Source of the DNA: Mauremys mutica
Lineage: Eukaryota; Chordata; Testudines; Geoemydidae
Length of the DNA stretch: 64,000 bases
Assembly (NCBI RefSeq): GCF_020497125.1
Contig: NC_059074.1
Location: 191,327,415 to 191,391,414, forward strand
Reading direction: 5' to 3'
The number at the start of each line of letters is the position of its first letter. Position 1 is the stretch's first letter. Below are positions 47,125-57,046 of this stretch, one piece after another. The notes beneath the pieces were generated by a model that saw nothing but the letters and a program-made list of their open reading frames with translations, searched no databases and was not told the origin of the DNA. Position numbers and translations under genes: made by a program.

Positions 47125-48060
47125 TGATTTAGAATTATAGGAGTGGAAGGGACCTTGAGAGGCCATCTAGTCCAGTCCCCTGCACTCATGGCAGGACTAA
47201 GTATTATCTAGACCATTCCTGACAGGTGTTTGTCTAACCTGCTCTTAAAAATCTCCAGTGATGGAGATTCCACAACCTCCCTAGGCAATTTATTCCAGTG
47301 CTTAAACACCCTGACAGTTAGGAAGTTTTTCCTAATGTCCAACCTAAACCTCCTTTGCTGCAATTTAAGCCCATTGCTTCTTGTCCTATCCTCAGAGATT
47401 AAGAACAACAATTTTTTCTCCCTCCTTCTTGTAACAACCTTTTTATGTACTTGAAAACTGTTATCATGTCCCCTCTAGTCAGCTCTTCTACAGACTAAAC
47501 AAACCCAGTTTTTTTCAGTCTTCCCTCATAGGTCATGTTTTCTAGACCTTTAAGCATTTTTGTTGCTCTTCTCTAGACTTTCTCCAATTTGTCCTCATCT
47601 TTCCTGAAATGTGGTGCCCAGAACTGGACAAAATACTCCAGTTGAGGTCTAATCAGCACAGTGGAGTAGAAGAATTACTTCTCATCTTGCTTACAACATT
47701 CCTGCTAATAAATCCCAGAATGATGTCTGGTTGTTGTTTTTTTGTTTTTTTTGCAACAGTGTTAAACTGTTGACTCATATGTAGCTTATGGTCCACTATG
47801 ACCCCCAGATCCCTTTCTGCAGTACTTCTTCCTAGGCAGTCATTTCCCATTTTGTATGTGTGCAACTGATTGTTCCTTCCTAAATGGAGTACTTTGCATT
47901 TGTCCTTATTGAATTTCATCCTATTTACGCCAGACCATTTCTCCAATTTATCCAGATCATTTTGAATTTTAATCCTATTCTCCAAAGCACTTGCAACCCC
48001 CCCACCCCCAACTTGGTATTGTCTGCAAACTTTAAGTGTACTCTCTATACTGTTATCTAT
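47125..48060 (-). mobile_element. CR1 LINE copy, 3' half
   Basis: Minus-strand frames encode C-terminal ORF2 pieces: [39 protein letters not shown] and KFNKDKCKVLHLGRNNQ with ERDLGVIVDHKLHMSQQ. The frame is interrupted. The 3' tail lies near 47125-47150 (ATTATAGGAGTGGAAGGGA on plus). Confidence 0.85.
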
Positions 48061-48856
48061 TTAGGAGTCTGTCTTGCGAAATCACTTTTTAAAGTGGGAC
48101 TTAGGCTCTTAAATCACTTACATGCTATTGAAAATGTCACTCATAGGATAGAAGTACAACAAAAGGGTATGTCTTTTTACTTCACCTTTTCTTGCTTTCA
48201 GGTTTTTCATTAGCAGATTTAACATACAATACACAGTTGGAGAGGAAAAAATGACAAGTTTGCTTTTTACCCTCTCTCCAAATCCCAAAGCCCAGCATTC
48301 AGTACAAAGTGTAGTGAATCAGGAAAAACACCTTCTCAATCACCAGTCTGCAAAATGCAAATGTGGACTGCAGGACTCTTATTTTTTTTTCTCCTAGTTC
48401 ACAAGGAGTGGGGTGAAGAGTAGGGGGTAGGGTGTTGGTTTGAAGGGTTTAAACTTTTATAAAATCCTCTGAAGTTGGGGTTATTTGTTTTGTTTTATTG
48501 TCTAGAAGGTCACGGCTGAAAGCTTGGGGTAGATGCTCTTTCTGTATCTAATATAGATCAATAAATAAATAAATGCAGCATCTTCAGCTTCCACGGGTGA
48601 GATTTCAGTTCTGTGTGATTATTGTAGTACCCTTGGAGATGGCTGACACCAAAACAGTGAAACTTGAGGCTTTTACCAGCTGTTAGAGGACTTCAAGTAC
48701 AGTAAAGAGGTGTATTCCAAACCTTAGAGCAGTACTACATAGTGACGAAATATATCTGTGTAAAATTACAGTTCAAGCAGCACTACAGGCAATAGGATGC
48801 TTATTCCTTTTCAGTGGGTTTTTGCTTTATTTATTTTTATTTATTTTTTTGTTTAA
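48061..48856. other. No recognised gene
   Basis: 48061-48145 continues the diverged motif seen left of the CR1. The remainder is AT-rich; AATAAATAAATAAATG at 48570-48577 is simple sequence. Confidence 0.35.
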
Positions 48857-51250
48857 GTCATAGTATCTCAGGGTTGGAAGGGACCTCAGGAGGTCATCTA
48901 GTCCAACCCCCTGCTCAAAGCAGGACCTAACCCAACTAAATCATCCCAGCCAGGGCTTTGTCAAGCCTGACCTTAAAAACCTCTAAGGAAGGAGATTCCA
49001 CTACCTCCCTAGGTAACCCATTCCAGTTCTTCACCACCCTACTAGTGAAAAAGTTTTTCCTAATATCCAACCTAAACCTCCCCCTCTGCAACTTGAGACC
49101 ATTACTCCTTGTTCTGTCATCTTCTACCACTGAGAACAGTCTAGATCCATCCTCTTTGGAACCCCCTTTCAGGTAGTTGAAAGCAGCTATCAAATCCCCC
49201 CTCATTCTTCTCTTCTGCAGACTAAACAATCCCAGTTCCCTCAGCCTCTCCTCATAAGTCATATGCTCCAGCCCCCTAATCATTTTTGTTGCCCTCCGCT
49301 GGACTCTCTCCAATTTATCCACATCCTTCTTGTAGTGTGGGGCCCAAAACTGGACACAGTACTGCAAATGAGGCCTCACCAGTGCTGAGTAGAGGGGGAT
49401 GATCACATCCCTTGATCTGCTGGAAATGCCCCTACTTATACAACCCAAAATGCCATTAGCCTTCTTGGCAACAAGGGCACACTGTTGACTCATATTCAGC
49501 TTTTCGTCCACCGTAACCCCTAGGTCCTTTTCTGCAGAACTGCTACCCAGCCATTCGGTCCCTAGTCTGTAGCAGTGCATGGGATTCTTCCGTCCTAAGT
49601 GCAGGACTCTGCACTTGTCCTTGTTGAACCTCATCATATTTCTTTTGGCCCAATCCTCTAATTTGTCTAGGTCCCTCTGTATCCTATCCCTACCCTCCAG
49701 CGTATCAACCACTCCTCCCAGTTTAGTGTCATCTGCAAACTTGCTAAGGGTGCAGTCCACACCATCCTCCAGATCGTTAATGAAGATATTGAACAAAACC
49801 GGCCCCAGCACCGACCCTTGGGGCACTCCACTTGATACCAGCTGCCATCTAGACATGGAACCATTGATCACTACCCGTTGATCCCGACCATCTAGCCAGT
49901 TTTCTATCCACCTTACCGTCCATTCATCCAGCCCAGACTTCTTTAACTTGCTGGCAAGAATACTGTGGGAGACTGTATCAAAAGCTTTGCTAAAATCCAG
50001 AAATAGTACATCCACTGCTTTCCCCTCATCCACAGAGCCGGTTATCTCGTCATAGAAGGCAATTAGGTTAGTCAGGCATGACTTGCCCTTGGTGAATCCA
50101 TGCTGACTGTTCCTGATCACTTTCCCCTCCTTTAAGTGGTTCAGGATTGATTGATTCCTTGAGGACCTGTTCCATGATTTTTCCAGGGACTGAGGTGAGA
50201 CTGACTGGCCTGTAGTTCCCTGGATCTTCCTTTTTCCCTTTTTTAAAGATGGGCACTACATTAGCTTTTTTCCAGTCATCCGGGACCTCCCCCGATCGCC
50301 ATGATTTTTCAAAGATAATGGCCAATGGCTCTGCAATCTCATCGGCCAACTTCTTTAGCACCCTCGGATGCAGTGCATCCAGCCCCATGGACTTGTGCTC
50401 ATCCAGCTTTCCTAAATAGCCCCGAACTACTTCTTTCTCCACAGAGAGCTGGTCACCTCCTCCCCATACCGTGCTGCAGAGTGCAGCTGTCTGGGAGCTG
50501 ACCTTGTCTGTGAAGACAGAGGCAAAAATAGCATTGAGTACACTAGCTTTCTCCACATCCTCTGTCACTAGGTTCCCTCCCTCATTCAGCAAGGGGCCCA
50601 CACTTTCCTTGACTTTCTTCCTGTTGCTAACATACCTAAAGAAACCCTTCTTGTTACTCCTAACATCTCCGGCTAGTTCCAAGTGTGATTTGGCCTTCCT
50701 GATTTCACACCTGCATGCCTGAGCAATACTTTTATACTCCTCCCTGGTTATTTGTCCAATCTTCCACTTCTTGTAAGCTGTTCTTTTGTGTTTAAGACGA
50801 GCAAGGATTTCACTGTTAAGCCAAGCTGGTCGCCTGCCATATTTACTTTTCTTCCTACACATCGGGATGGTTTGTTCCTGCAACCTCAATAAGGTTTCTT
50901 TGAAATACAGCCAGCTTTCCTCGACTCCTTTCCCCGTCATGTTATTCTCCCAGGGGACCTTGCCCATCAGTTCCCTGAGGGAGTCAAAGTCTGCTTTTCT
51001 GAAGTCCAGGGTCTCTGTTCTACTGCTTTCCTTTTTTCCTTGTGTCAGGATCCTGAACTCGACCATCTCATGGTCACTGCCCCCCAGGTTCCCATCCACT
51101 ATTGCTTCCTCTACTATTTCTTCCCTGTTTGTGAGCAGCAGGTCAAGAAGAGCTTTTCCCCTAGTTGGTTCCTCCAGCACTTGCACCAGGAAGTTGTCCC
51201 CTACACTTTCCAGAAACTTCCTAGATTGTCTGTCAATTGCAAATTAGCTA
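48857..51250 (-). mobile_element. CR1 LINE, 2.4 kb, youngest and longest copy
   Basis: The 3' end at about 48857 carries a CR1 tail (GGTTGGAAGGGACCTCAGGA on plus), bordered by an AT-rich run. The 5' end is truncated near 51250 inside the endonuclease domain. The whole RT region is present in almost clean coding frame, interrupted once. Its last 115 codons give the same protein as the copy at 13935. Confidence 0.95.
48936..51186 (-). pseudogene. CR1 ORF2 protein (endonuclease end plus reverse transcriptase), one frameshift
   Basis: ORF2 of CR1 nicks the target with an APE-type endonuclease and copies the RNA at the nick. Frame one (51186-50068) holds the final endonuclease motif GGSDHEMVEF, a basic linker and the RT start ([20 protein letters not shown]). 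Around 50130 the frame shifts, and frame two (50120-48936, 394 codons) continues with [41 protein letters not shown] and the catalytic FADDTKLGG. It ends with the conserved C-terminal region and stop. The N-terminal endonuclease half is missing through 5' truncation, so even without the shift it could not retrotranspose. Confidence 0.9.
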
Positions 51251-53007
51251 AACTCTTGGCCATGGCCTCATGAGATTACTGGTTACTAAACCTTTGGATT
51301 CTGGATTTAATGGGCCCAACCTCTGATCCAGTATGACAAGCCCTTCATTACTTTGCTCACATTTGCTTCTTGCCTTTCTCCAAGCGCTTTTCAGTGGCAC
51401 TGCCTATTTACTTTGACCTGGCCATAAATGGGATTTAAAAGAACATTGGGTGAAGTCAGTTGGAATTTTGCCGTTGACTTCAGTGAGGCCAAGACATTAC
51501 CCATTGTCTTTATTTAAGGTAGACTTTGCTTGCAGATGTTCCTATTCAGCCACTGTTGTACTAAATAATCTGGTTTTATGTCTCAGCTGATTCTGTTCCT
51601 CTACTCTACTGTCCTGGTTACAGCTTGTACGTCCTGCTTGGAGGGCAGTGTATTGAACACAGGAACACTGAATTACTTTTGCATTGAAAGTGTTTCAATT
51701 CAAGACCGCTACATCTCCTTATATGCTGCCTCTGTTCTCTGCCTCTGGGCTTGTGTGTGTGGTGTATAAGTACAAAGGCTCTGTGTGTTTATAGCATAGT
51801 GACACTTCAAAAGCTCTTAGCCTGTGGCTCCAGCCTTCATCCTCTACTTGCCAGTAAGGCCCTTGTTCACCTAAATGGGGGGAGGCAAGTAAAAATCTGC
51901 TCAGAGCCAGTTTATAGCAGTGGGTGTGGATCATACCGTATCTGACTCAAAACAGGGTAGGCAAAAGCTGCTTGTGTTATGACACCTTAAGTCCAGATTC
52001 TGATGCTGTTACTCAGTAGGCATAAGCGTATCAGCATCTGTTTTAGCATCTGAAGCCTGGTGGTAAATCATTATTTTTTAAACTGCCTGTAAAAGGTGAC
52101 CATCCGTCCCTTACTTTAACAGACATCCTTTGTCTGCTGCTTAATGTTCAGGATGCACTTTATCTCATATCTCAGCAATGATCATACACTGTGATACACA
52201 TACATGTTTTTGTGATGTAAGATTTTGTACCACCAATACAACACTGCAGGGAGCGGCACCTTGAAAAATGAGCTTTGTCCGGAATCTTTCATGCCATTCT
52301 CCGTTGTTTCCTTGAATTGCTAGTGGTGGATCAATATCTAAGATGTATTTCAATGAAGTCATAATGGCCTTTGTTAGCATCATTTATTTGAACTACTCTA
52401 TATTCTGCTGTGAATTAGAAGACTGAATCAATAATTTTCCCATTCAGAAGCTTCTCTCCGTAGGTGGTGTTGGTTTGAGGGATGGGTGGACTCCTTGGGC
52501 AAGGTCTAGTTCCCCTTGCTCTCTCTCATGAGTAGTTCCAGTGACTTCCAAGGGATGGCTCTTGACTAAGGGGAGCTGGATTTGGGTCCTAAGAACTGAC
52601 CACATCAAACCATTGTACAAACCAACCACTTATGTCAAAGGAGTGAGTATGTATTGTTTGTGTTACAGTAATGCCCAGAGAGCCCAGCAAGCTGGTGATC
52701 TGTTGTCTGTACGTTGCCTGGCACATAGCGAGAGACCCACCCTGCCCTGATGAGCTTGCCATCAAAACTGACAAAAGGTCAGAAGGGAAACATAGGCACA
52801 GGGGGGTGCAGTGACTTACCCATGGTCTCGCCAATTAGTGGCAGCGGTGGGAATAGCACTTAGGTTTCCTGACTCTAATGCCAGTGCCCTAAGCTACTAG
52901 ATCATGATGCCTGAAGACGTGGATGTGTCTGGAATGCAGGGTCAGGCTCCTTCTTATTGGTCCTGTTCTGTGCTTTTCTCTGAATAAAACCATAATCCGA
53001 GGACTGC
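51251..53007. other. Gene-free stretch with MIR remnants
   Basis: No conserved coding frame. MIR-like sequence lies at 52655-52900; the remainder is unassigned. Confidence 0.35.
52655..52900 (-). mobile_element. MIR-like core SINE remnant
   Basis: CAGTGACTTACCCATGGTCT and GGCAGCGGTGGGAATAGCAC followed by TTCCTGACTCTAATGCCAG match a reversed MIR core. Confidence 0.55.
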
Positions 53008-53010
53008 TCA

Positions 53011-53045
53011 GGGCTTGGCTACACTTACAAGTTGCAGCGCTGGTG
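53011..53045 (+). repeat. Left terminal inverted repeat
   Basis: GGGCTTGGCTACACTTACAA continues with TTGCAGCGCTGG. The right copy spans 57043-57009 and matches almost perfectly. Confidence 0.9.
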
Positions 53046-53215
53046 GAGGCTTTCCAGCGCTGCAACAACACCCCGTCCACACTTGCAGGGCACAACCAGC
53101 GCTGCAACTCCCTGGTTGCAGCGCTGGCTGAAAACCCATCCCGGCAGGGGTATAAGGAGTGCAGCGCTGGTGATCCAGCGCTGCTCAGCAGGTGTGGACA
53201 CTCACCAGCGCTTTA
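53034..53215. promoter_or_regulatory. Left cluster of CAGCGCTG palindromes
   Basis: The core AGCGCT appears seven times within about 180 bases, in forms GCAGCGCTGG and CCAGCGCTGC. Such subterminal clusters are typical transposase or Myb-protein binding sites. The binding role is inferred. Confidence 0.6.
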
Positions 53216-53406
53216 CCTGTCCTCCAGGGAATAAGGAGTTATCCCAGAATTCCTGTTCAGCCACTCTGCACATCAGTTTGCACTCTACTGCTCTTGCCTC
53301 AGGTGACCCGCCCTTTAAATGCCCCGGGAAATTTAAAAATCTCCCCCTTCCTGTTTGCTGCAGCCAGGTGTGGAGTGCAATCAGTTTTAATCAGTTACAG
53401 GTGACC

Positions 53407-55049
53407 ATGCCTCCACGCGGCAAACGAGCCCCAGCATGGAGCACTGGTGAATTGCAGGACCTCATCAGTGTTTGGGGTGAGGCATCTGTTCAGGCACAGC
53501 TGCGCTCCGGCCGTAGGAATTACGATATCTTTGATCAGATATCAAGGGCCATGCTGGATCGGGGCCATGATCGGGACGCAGTACAATGCAGGGTGAAAGT
53601 TAAAGAGCTGCGGAGTGCCTATTACAAAGCCCGAGAGGGGAATCGACGATCCGGAGCTGCTCCCACGACCTGCCGTTTTTACAGGGAGATGGATGAGATA
53701 CTTGGGGGTGACCCCACTGCCAATCCCAGGATAACGATGGACACTTCTGAGCAGGCTGGGGGACAGGAGGAGGAGGCGGAGGAGGCGGCGGGGGTGGGAG
53801 AGGAAACCGCGAGTGAAGCTCCTGGGATGGGGGAAGAAACCGCAGATTCCCTGGAGGCATGCAGCCAGGAGCTCTTCTCAAGCCAGGAGGAAAGTACCCA
53901 ATCGCAGCAGCCAGCAGTTGCAGAAGGACAAGCAGAGGAGCGTGTTACCGGTAAGCGGCTTTTATTTTCTGGGTGAAATGTTTCTGGAGAGGAGGGGGGG
54001 TTATGGATGCATGCATGCCAGCCTCTAGATGTGGAATAGCCCGTTGATGTGGTCTATCACGTCGCGGTAATCTGCTTCAGTTATCTCAGCAAAAGCTTCA
54101 TCCAGAGCGTGGGCAATATGCCTGCGCAGGTTTATAGGCAGAGCCACTGTGTCCCTTGTCCCAGTGACGGTGACGCGTCCGCGCCACTCTTCTGCCAGTG
54201 GTGGGGGGACCATTTCTGAACACAGGCAAGCCGCATAGGGTCCCGGGCGGAATCCACATTGCTCTAAAAGAGCCCCCCGCTGTTCCCTAGTGACTCGCAG
54301 TAGGGAAACATCTTCCAGGATTAAGTCCTGTGAAAAATGTTGGGAGACTCTTTAGTGAAGAGATAGGGAGATAAGATCACCCCTGCATCTGCATCTTCAC
54401 TCAACCCCTCTAGCACTCCAGATTACCCGAAGCAACCAGCTCCCCTCTATCACCCAAGCCCCACTTCTCCCCATATAAGTAATCACTCCTCACTCACCAT
54501 TTCGTGGCTTCTGTTGTGTTATGCGTGTGGGGAAAAGAATGCTTACACTGAGGGAGTGAGTTCTCATTTAACAATTCATGTCTGGAGATAGTGGATACAA
54601 TGCTGCCTGTGTTAAATGTTGTCATTTCTGTTTCTACAGTGACCTTGACTACTGGACTGCCCAGATGTTCAACATCACAGAGGCTTCAAAATTTGAGAAA
54701 AAATCCCCGAAAGAGCAAAGAAGACATGCTGAAAACTGTTCTTAATCAGTCTGCTCGAGAGAGTAAGGAATTGAAGGATTGGCGAGAGAAAGGAAGCAGG
54801 ACACGCAAGAGAAATGCAGTGGCCAAGAGGAAAAGCACGGAGCGGCTGCTAAGCATCCTGGAGCGCCAAGCGGAGTCTATAGAGTCACTCGTTGCCATGC
54901 AAGCAGAGCACTACCATGCTACTCCCCCACCCGCCCCGTCCTTTTGTGCCTTGTGCCCCAATGTCAGCTCAAACCACCTTTCCCCAGCATCCAGGTTCTT
55001 ACCACCACCAGCTGCCTCCAACACCTGTACGTTCCCCAACCAGCCCTGA
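53407..55049 (+). CDS. Harbinger Myb/SANT-like DNA-binding protein, two exons, 317 aa
   Basis: Exon 1 is 53407-53950, intron 53951-54639 (GTAAGC...TTTCTACAG), exon 2 54640-55049; the phase is kept and the spliced frame gives 317 residues. Residues 1-100 form a Myb/SANT-like trihelix domain: W11, W23, F42 and C61-R-V-K-V-K-E-L. Residues 110-170 are acidic; the exon 2 part has a basic stretch and a long helix likely to form a coiled coil (about 240-272), then a Pro-rich tail. In Harbinger systems this protein helps carry the transposase into the nucleus and binds the ends. The frame is open upstream to 53032, but the relic at 1-1991 aligns from the Met at 53407, so this start is chosen. The AATAAA at 55255 serves its 3' end. 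Confidence 0.85.
53951..54639 (+). other. Intron of the Myb/SANT-like gene, containing an antisense gene
   Basis: GT...AG ends with donor CCG|GTAAGC and pyrimidine-rich acceptor TTTCTGTTTCTACAG. It carries the third gene on its minus strand. The equivalent intron of the relic at 1-1991 (1082-411) does the same. Confidence 0.8.
54025..54500 (-). CDS. Third Harbinger gene: small conserved protein of unknown function, antisense in Myb intron
   Basis: The main exon 54327-54025 (100 codons and stop) follows a TTTTTCACAG acceptor. The proposed start ATG at 54500-54498 lies directly before a GTGAGTGAGG donor, giving a 170-bp intron and about 101 residues; a short start at 54213 (62 aa) is possible but less likely because conservation extends upstream to the acceptor. 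Key segments: LLRVTREQRGALLEQCGFRP, VALPINLRRHIAHALDEAF and the C-terminus RDVIDHINGLF. The relic gene at 515-942 aligns without gaps at 41 of 100 residues, keeps the acceptor position, and differs mainly in synonymous codons where residues agree. I recognise no domain. An accessory role in transposition is only inferred from its constant position between the genes. Confidence 0.72.
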
Positions 55050-55254
55050 TACCTACCACCACCCTTACCCTCTGCATTCAACCCCCATCACCATGCAGTA
55101 TATGAACCCTGAAGTGCAGGATTCATTAAACAGCAATCCAGACAGGGCATATGCAAACTTGTGACTGTACAGTTCACCAACCCACACCCCTGCCCTCTTG
55201 TGTTCATGAAATGTTGTGTGTCTGTCTGTCTGTCAAGGAAGTTTTTTTCTTTTC

Positions 55255-55260
55255 AATAAA
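55255..55260 (+). terminator. Polyadenylation signal of the Myb/SANT-like gene
   Basis: AATAAA about 205 bases after the stop codon. It lies 25 bases from the opposite-strand signal. Confidence 0.75.
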
Positions 55261-55285
55261 ACAATTCTTGGCTTTGAAAACAGTC

Positions 55286-55291
55286 TTTATT
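55286..55291 (-). terminator. Polyadenylation signal of the transposase gene
   Basis: AATAAA on the minus strand (TTTATT on plus), about 125 bases past the transposase stop. Cleavage downstream of both signals would make the two mRNAs overlap at their 3' ends. Confidence 0.7.
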
Positions 55292-55415
55292 ATAGCAGAT
55301 AGTGAAAGATACCTTAGCCCAGTAAAGAAAGAGGCACTACAAATCATATTATTATTATGGATAATAGAATAACAGTGTAAGCAGTGCAATTCACTCCCAT
55401 GCAAGGCAGCAAACA

Positions 55416-56663
55416 TTACTGTTGGCTTTCAGCCTCAAATTCTTCCCTCAAGGCATCCCTAATCCTTGTAGCCCTGTGCTGGGCCTCTCTATTAGCCCTG
55501 CTCTCTGGCTGTGCATATTCAGCCTCCAGGACTTGAACCTCGGTGGTCCATGCCTCACTGAATGTTTCACCCTTCCCTTCACAAATATTATGGAGGGTAC
55601 AGCAAGCGCTTATAACCGCAGGTATGCTGCTTTCCCCCAAGTCTAGCTTCCCATACAAACATCTCCAGCGAGCTTTTAAACGCCCAAAAGCACACTCCAC
55701 AGTCATTCTGCACCGGCTCAGCCTGTAGTTGAACCGGTCCTTGCTCCTGTCAAGCTTCCCTGTATAGGGTTTCATGAGCCAAGGCAGTAACGGATACGCG
55801 GGGTCTCCAAGGATCACAGTGGGCATTTTGACATCCCCTACTGTGATCTTCCTGTCTGGGAAAAAAGTCCCTGCCTGCATCTTCCTGAACAGGCCACTGT
55901 TACGAAAGATGCGTGCATCATGCACCTTTCCAGGCCAGCCTGTGTAAATGTCAATGAAACGCCCGCGGTGATCCACAAGCGCCTGGAGAACCATAGAGAA
56001 ATACCCCTTACGATTAACGTACTCTGATGCCAGGTGGGGGGGGGGGGGCAGAATAGGAATATGCGTCCCATCTATCGCCCCTCCACAGTTAGGGAAACCC
56101 ATTTGTGCAAAGCTATCCACAATGTCCTGCACGCTCCCCAGAGTCACGGCCTTTCTTAGGATGCGATTAATTGCCTTGCAAACTTGCATCAAAACGATTC
56201 CCACGGTCGACTTTCCCACACCAAACTGGTTCCCGACCGACCGGTAGCTGTCTGGAGTTGCCAGCTTCCAGATTGCAATAGCCACCCGCTTTTCCACCGT
56301 CAGGGCAGCTCTCAATCTTGTGTCCTTGCGCCGCAGAGTGGGGGCGAGCTCAGCACACAGTCCCATGAAAGTGGCTTTTCTCATACAAAAGTTCTGCAGC
56401 CACTGCTCGTCATCCCAGACTTCCATGACGATGTGATCCCACCACTCAGTGCTTGTTTCCCGAGCCCAAAAGCGGCGTTCAACGGTGCTGAGCATTTCCG
56501 TGAATGCCACGAGCACTGTAGTGTCACACGCGGCAGGCAAATCCATATTGATATCATCGTCGGACTCCTCACTGTCACTTTGGAGCTGAAGGAATAGCTC
56601 GACTGCCAAACGTGTTGTGCTGGTGACACTCATCAGCAGAGTCCTCAGCAGATCGGGCTCCAT
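55416..56663 (-). CDS. PIF/Harbinger DDE transposase, 415 aa, intact
   Basis: The frame is open from 56708, and the Met at 56663 (MEPDLLRTLLMSVTSTT) is preferred because the Harbinger remnant at 31928 starts at the same place. With this start: acidic N-terminus, WWDHIVMEVWDDEQWLQNF, a helix-turn-helix-like region (about 121-165; LTVEKRVAIAIW, YRSVGNQFGVGKSTVG), then the DDE_4 fold with catalytic D198 (GGAIDGTHI), D287 (LGDPAYPLLPW) and E323 (RMTVECAFGRLKARW), 35 residues between the last two. GWPGKVHDARIFRNSGL is also typical. The protein cuts and joins the transposon ends. A run of 13 C bases (coding PPPP after the first Asp) is a possible slippage site. Length is near the usual HARBI1-type size, and no stop or shift is seen. 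Confidence 0.92.
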   Translation of the reverse strand: MEPDLLRTLLMSVTSTTRLAVELFLQLQSDSEESDDDINMDLPAACDTTVLVAFTEMLSTVERRFWARETSTEWWDHIVMEVWDDEQWLQNFCMRKATFMGLCAELAPTLRRKDTRLRAALTVEKRVAIAIWKLATPDSYRSVGNQFGVGKSTVGIVLMQVCKAINRILRKAVTLGSVQDIVDSFAQMGFPNCGGAIDGTHIPILPPPPHLASEYVNRKGYFSMVLQALVDHRGRFIDIYTGWPGKVHDARIFRNSGLFRKMQAGTFFPDRKITVGDVKMPTVILGDPAYPLLPWLMKPYTGKLDRSKDRFNYRLSRCRMTVECAFGRLKARWRCLYGKLDLGESSIPAVISACCTLHNICEGKGETFSEAWTTEVQVLEAEYAQPESRANREAQHRATRIRDALREEFEAESQQ

Positions 56664-56884
56664 TTGCCACAGAAATCGCGATTCACACAGAGAGTAACAG
56701 AAAGACACTCACAATGGCGCCAAACGCTGCCGGAAAGAGTGAATGCTGGGATGTGAAGCGATGCACCACGGGGCGCTGGCAAACAGGAAGCGGAATGACC
56801 CGCACACTTCCTTCCCCTTCCCACAATACTCAGCGCCAAAACGGCGCCAAAACGGGACGAGGTGCTCTGTGGGATAGCTGCCCA

Positions 56885-57020
56885 CAATGCACCTCTCAAT
56901 ACAGCGCTGGAAAGTGCTGCAAGTGTGGCCACACTGCAGCGCTGGTAGCTGTCAGTGTGGCCACACTCCAGCGCTGGCCCTACACAGCTGCATGACCAGC
57001 GCTGTAACTCCCAGCGCTGC
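56885..57020. promoter_or_regulatory. Right cluster of CAGCGCTG palindromes
   Basis: Five copies of the AGCGCT core in about 135 bases, plus decayed ones (AAGTGCTGCAAG). Mirrors the left cluster. Confidence 0.6.
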
Positions 57021-57043
57021 AAATTGTAAGTGTAGCCAAGCCC
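57009..57043 (-). repeat. Right terminal inverted repeat
   Basis: Reverse complement begins GGGCTTGGCTACACTTACAA, identical to the left end for 20 bases. TCA follows at 57044-57046. Confidence 0.9.
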
Positions 57044-57046
57044 TCA

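Larger units (their letters stand above)
53011..57043 (+). mobile_element. Apparently complete Harbinger transposon, 4033 bp, three genes
   Basis: Terminal inverted repeats begin GGGCTTGGCTACACTTACAA at both ends, and TCA flanks both sides (53008-53010 and 57044-57046), the 3-bp TNA-type duplication of PIF/Harbinger. Inside are a Myb/SANT-like gene on plus (53407-55049, one intron), an uninterrupted DDE transposase on minus (56663-55416) and a third small gene on minus within the Myb intron. The two main genes converge and end with back-to-back polyadenylation signals. Palindromes CAGCGCTG are clustered at both ends. Intact frames, good terminal repeats and an exact target duplication suggest recent insertion. 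Confidence 0.92.

Noticed and set aside
49579..51247. Plus-strand frames of 80-150 codons in the CR1
   Set aside because: They are antisense shadows of the CR1 ORF2 frame on the minus strand.
53032..53406. Upstream extension of the Myb/SANT-like frame by 125 codons
   Set aside because: It reads through the terminal repeat and the palindrome cluster; the relic shows similarity only from the Met at 53407.
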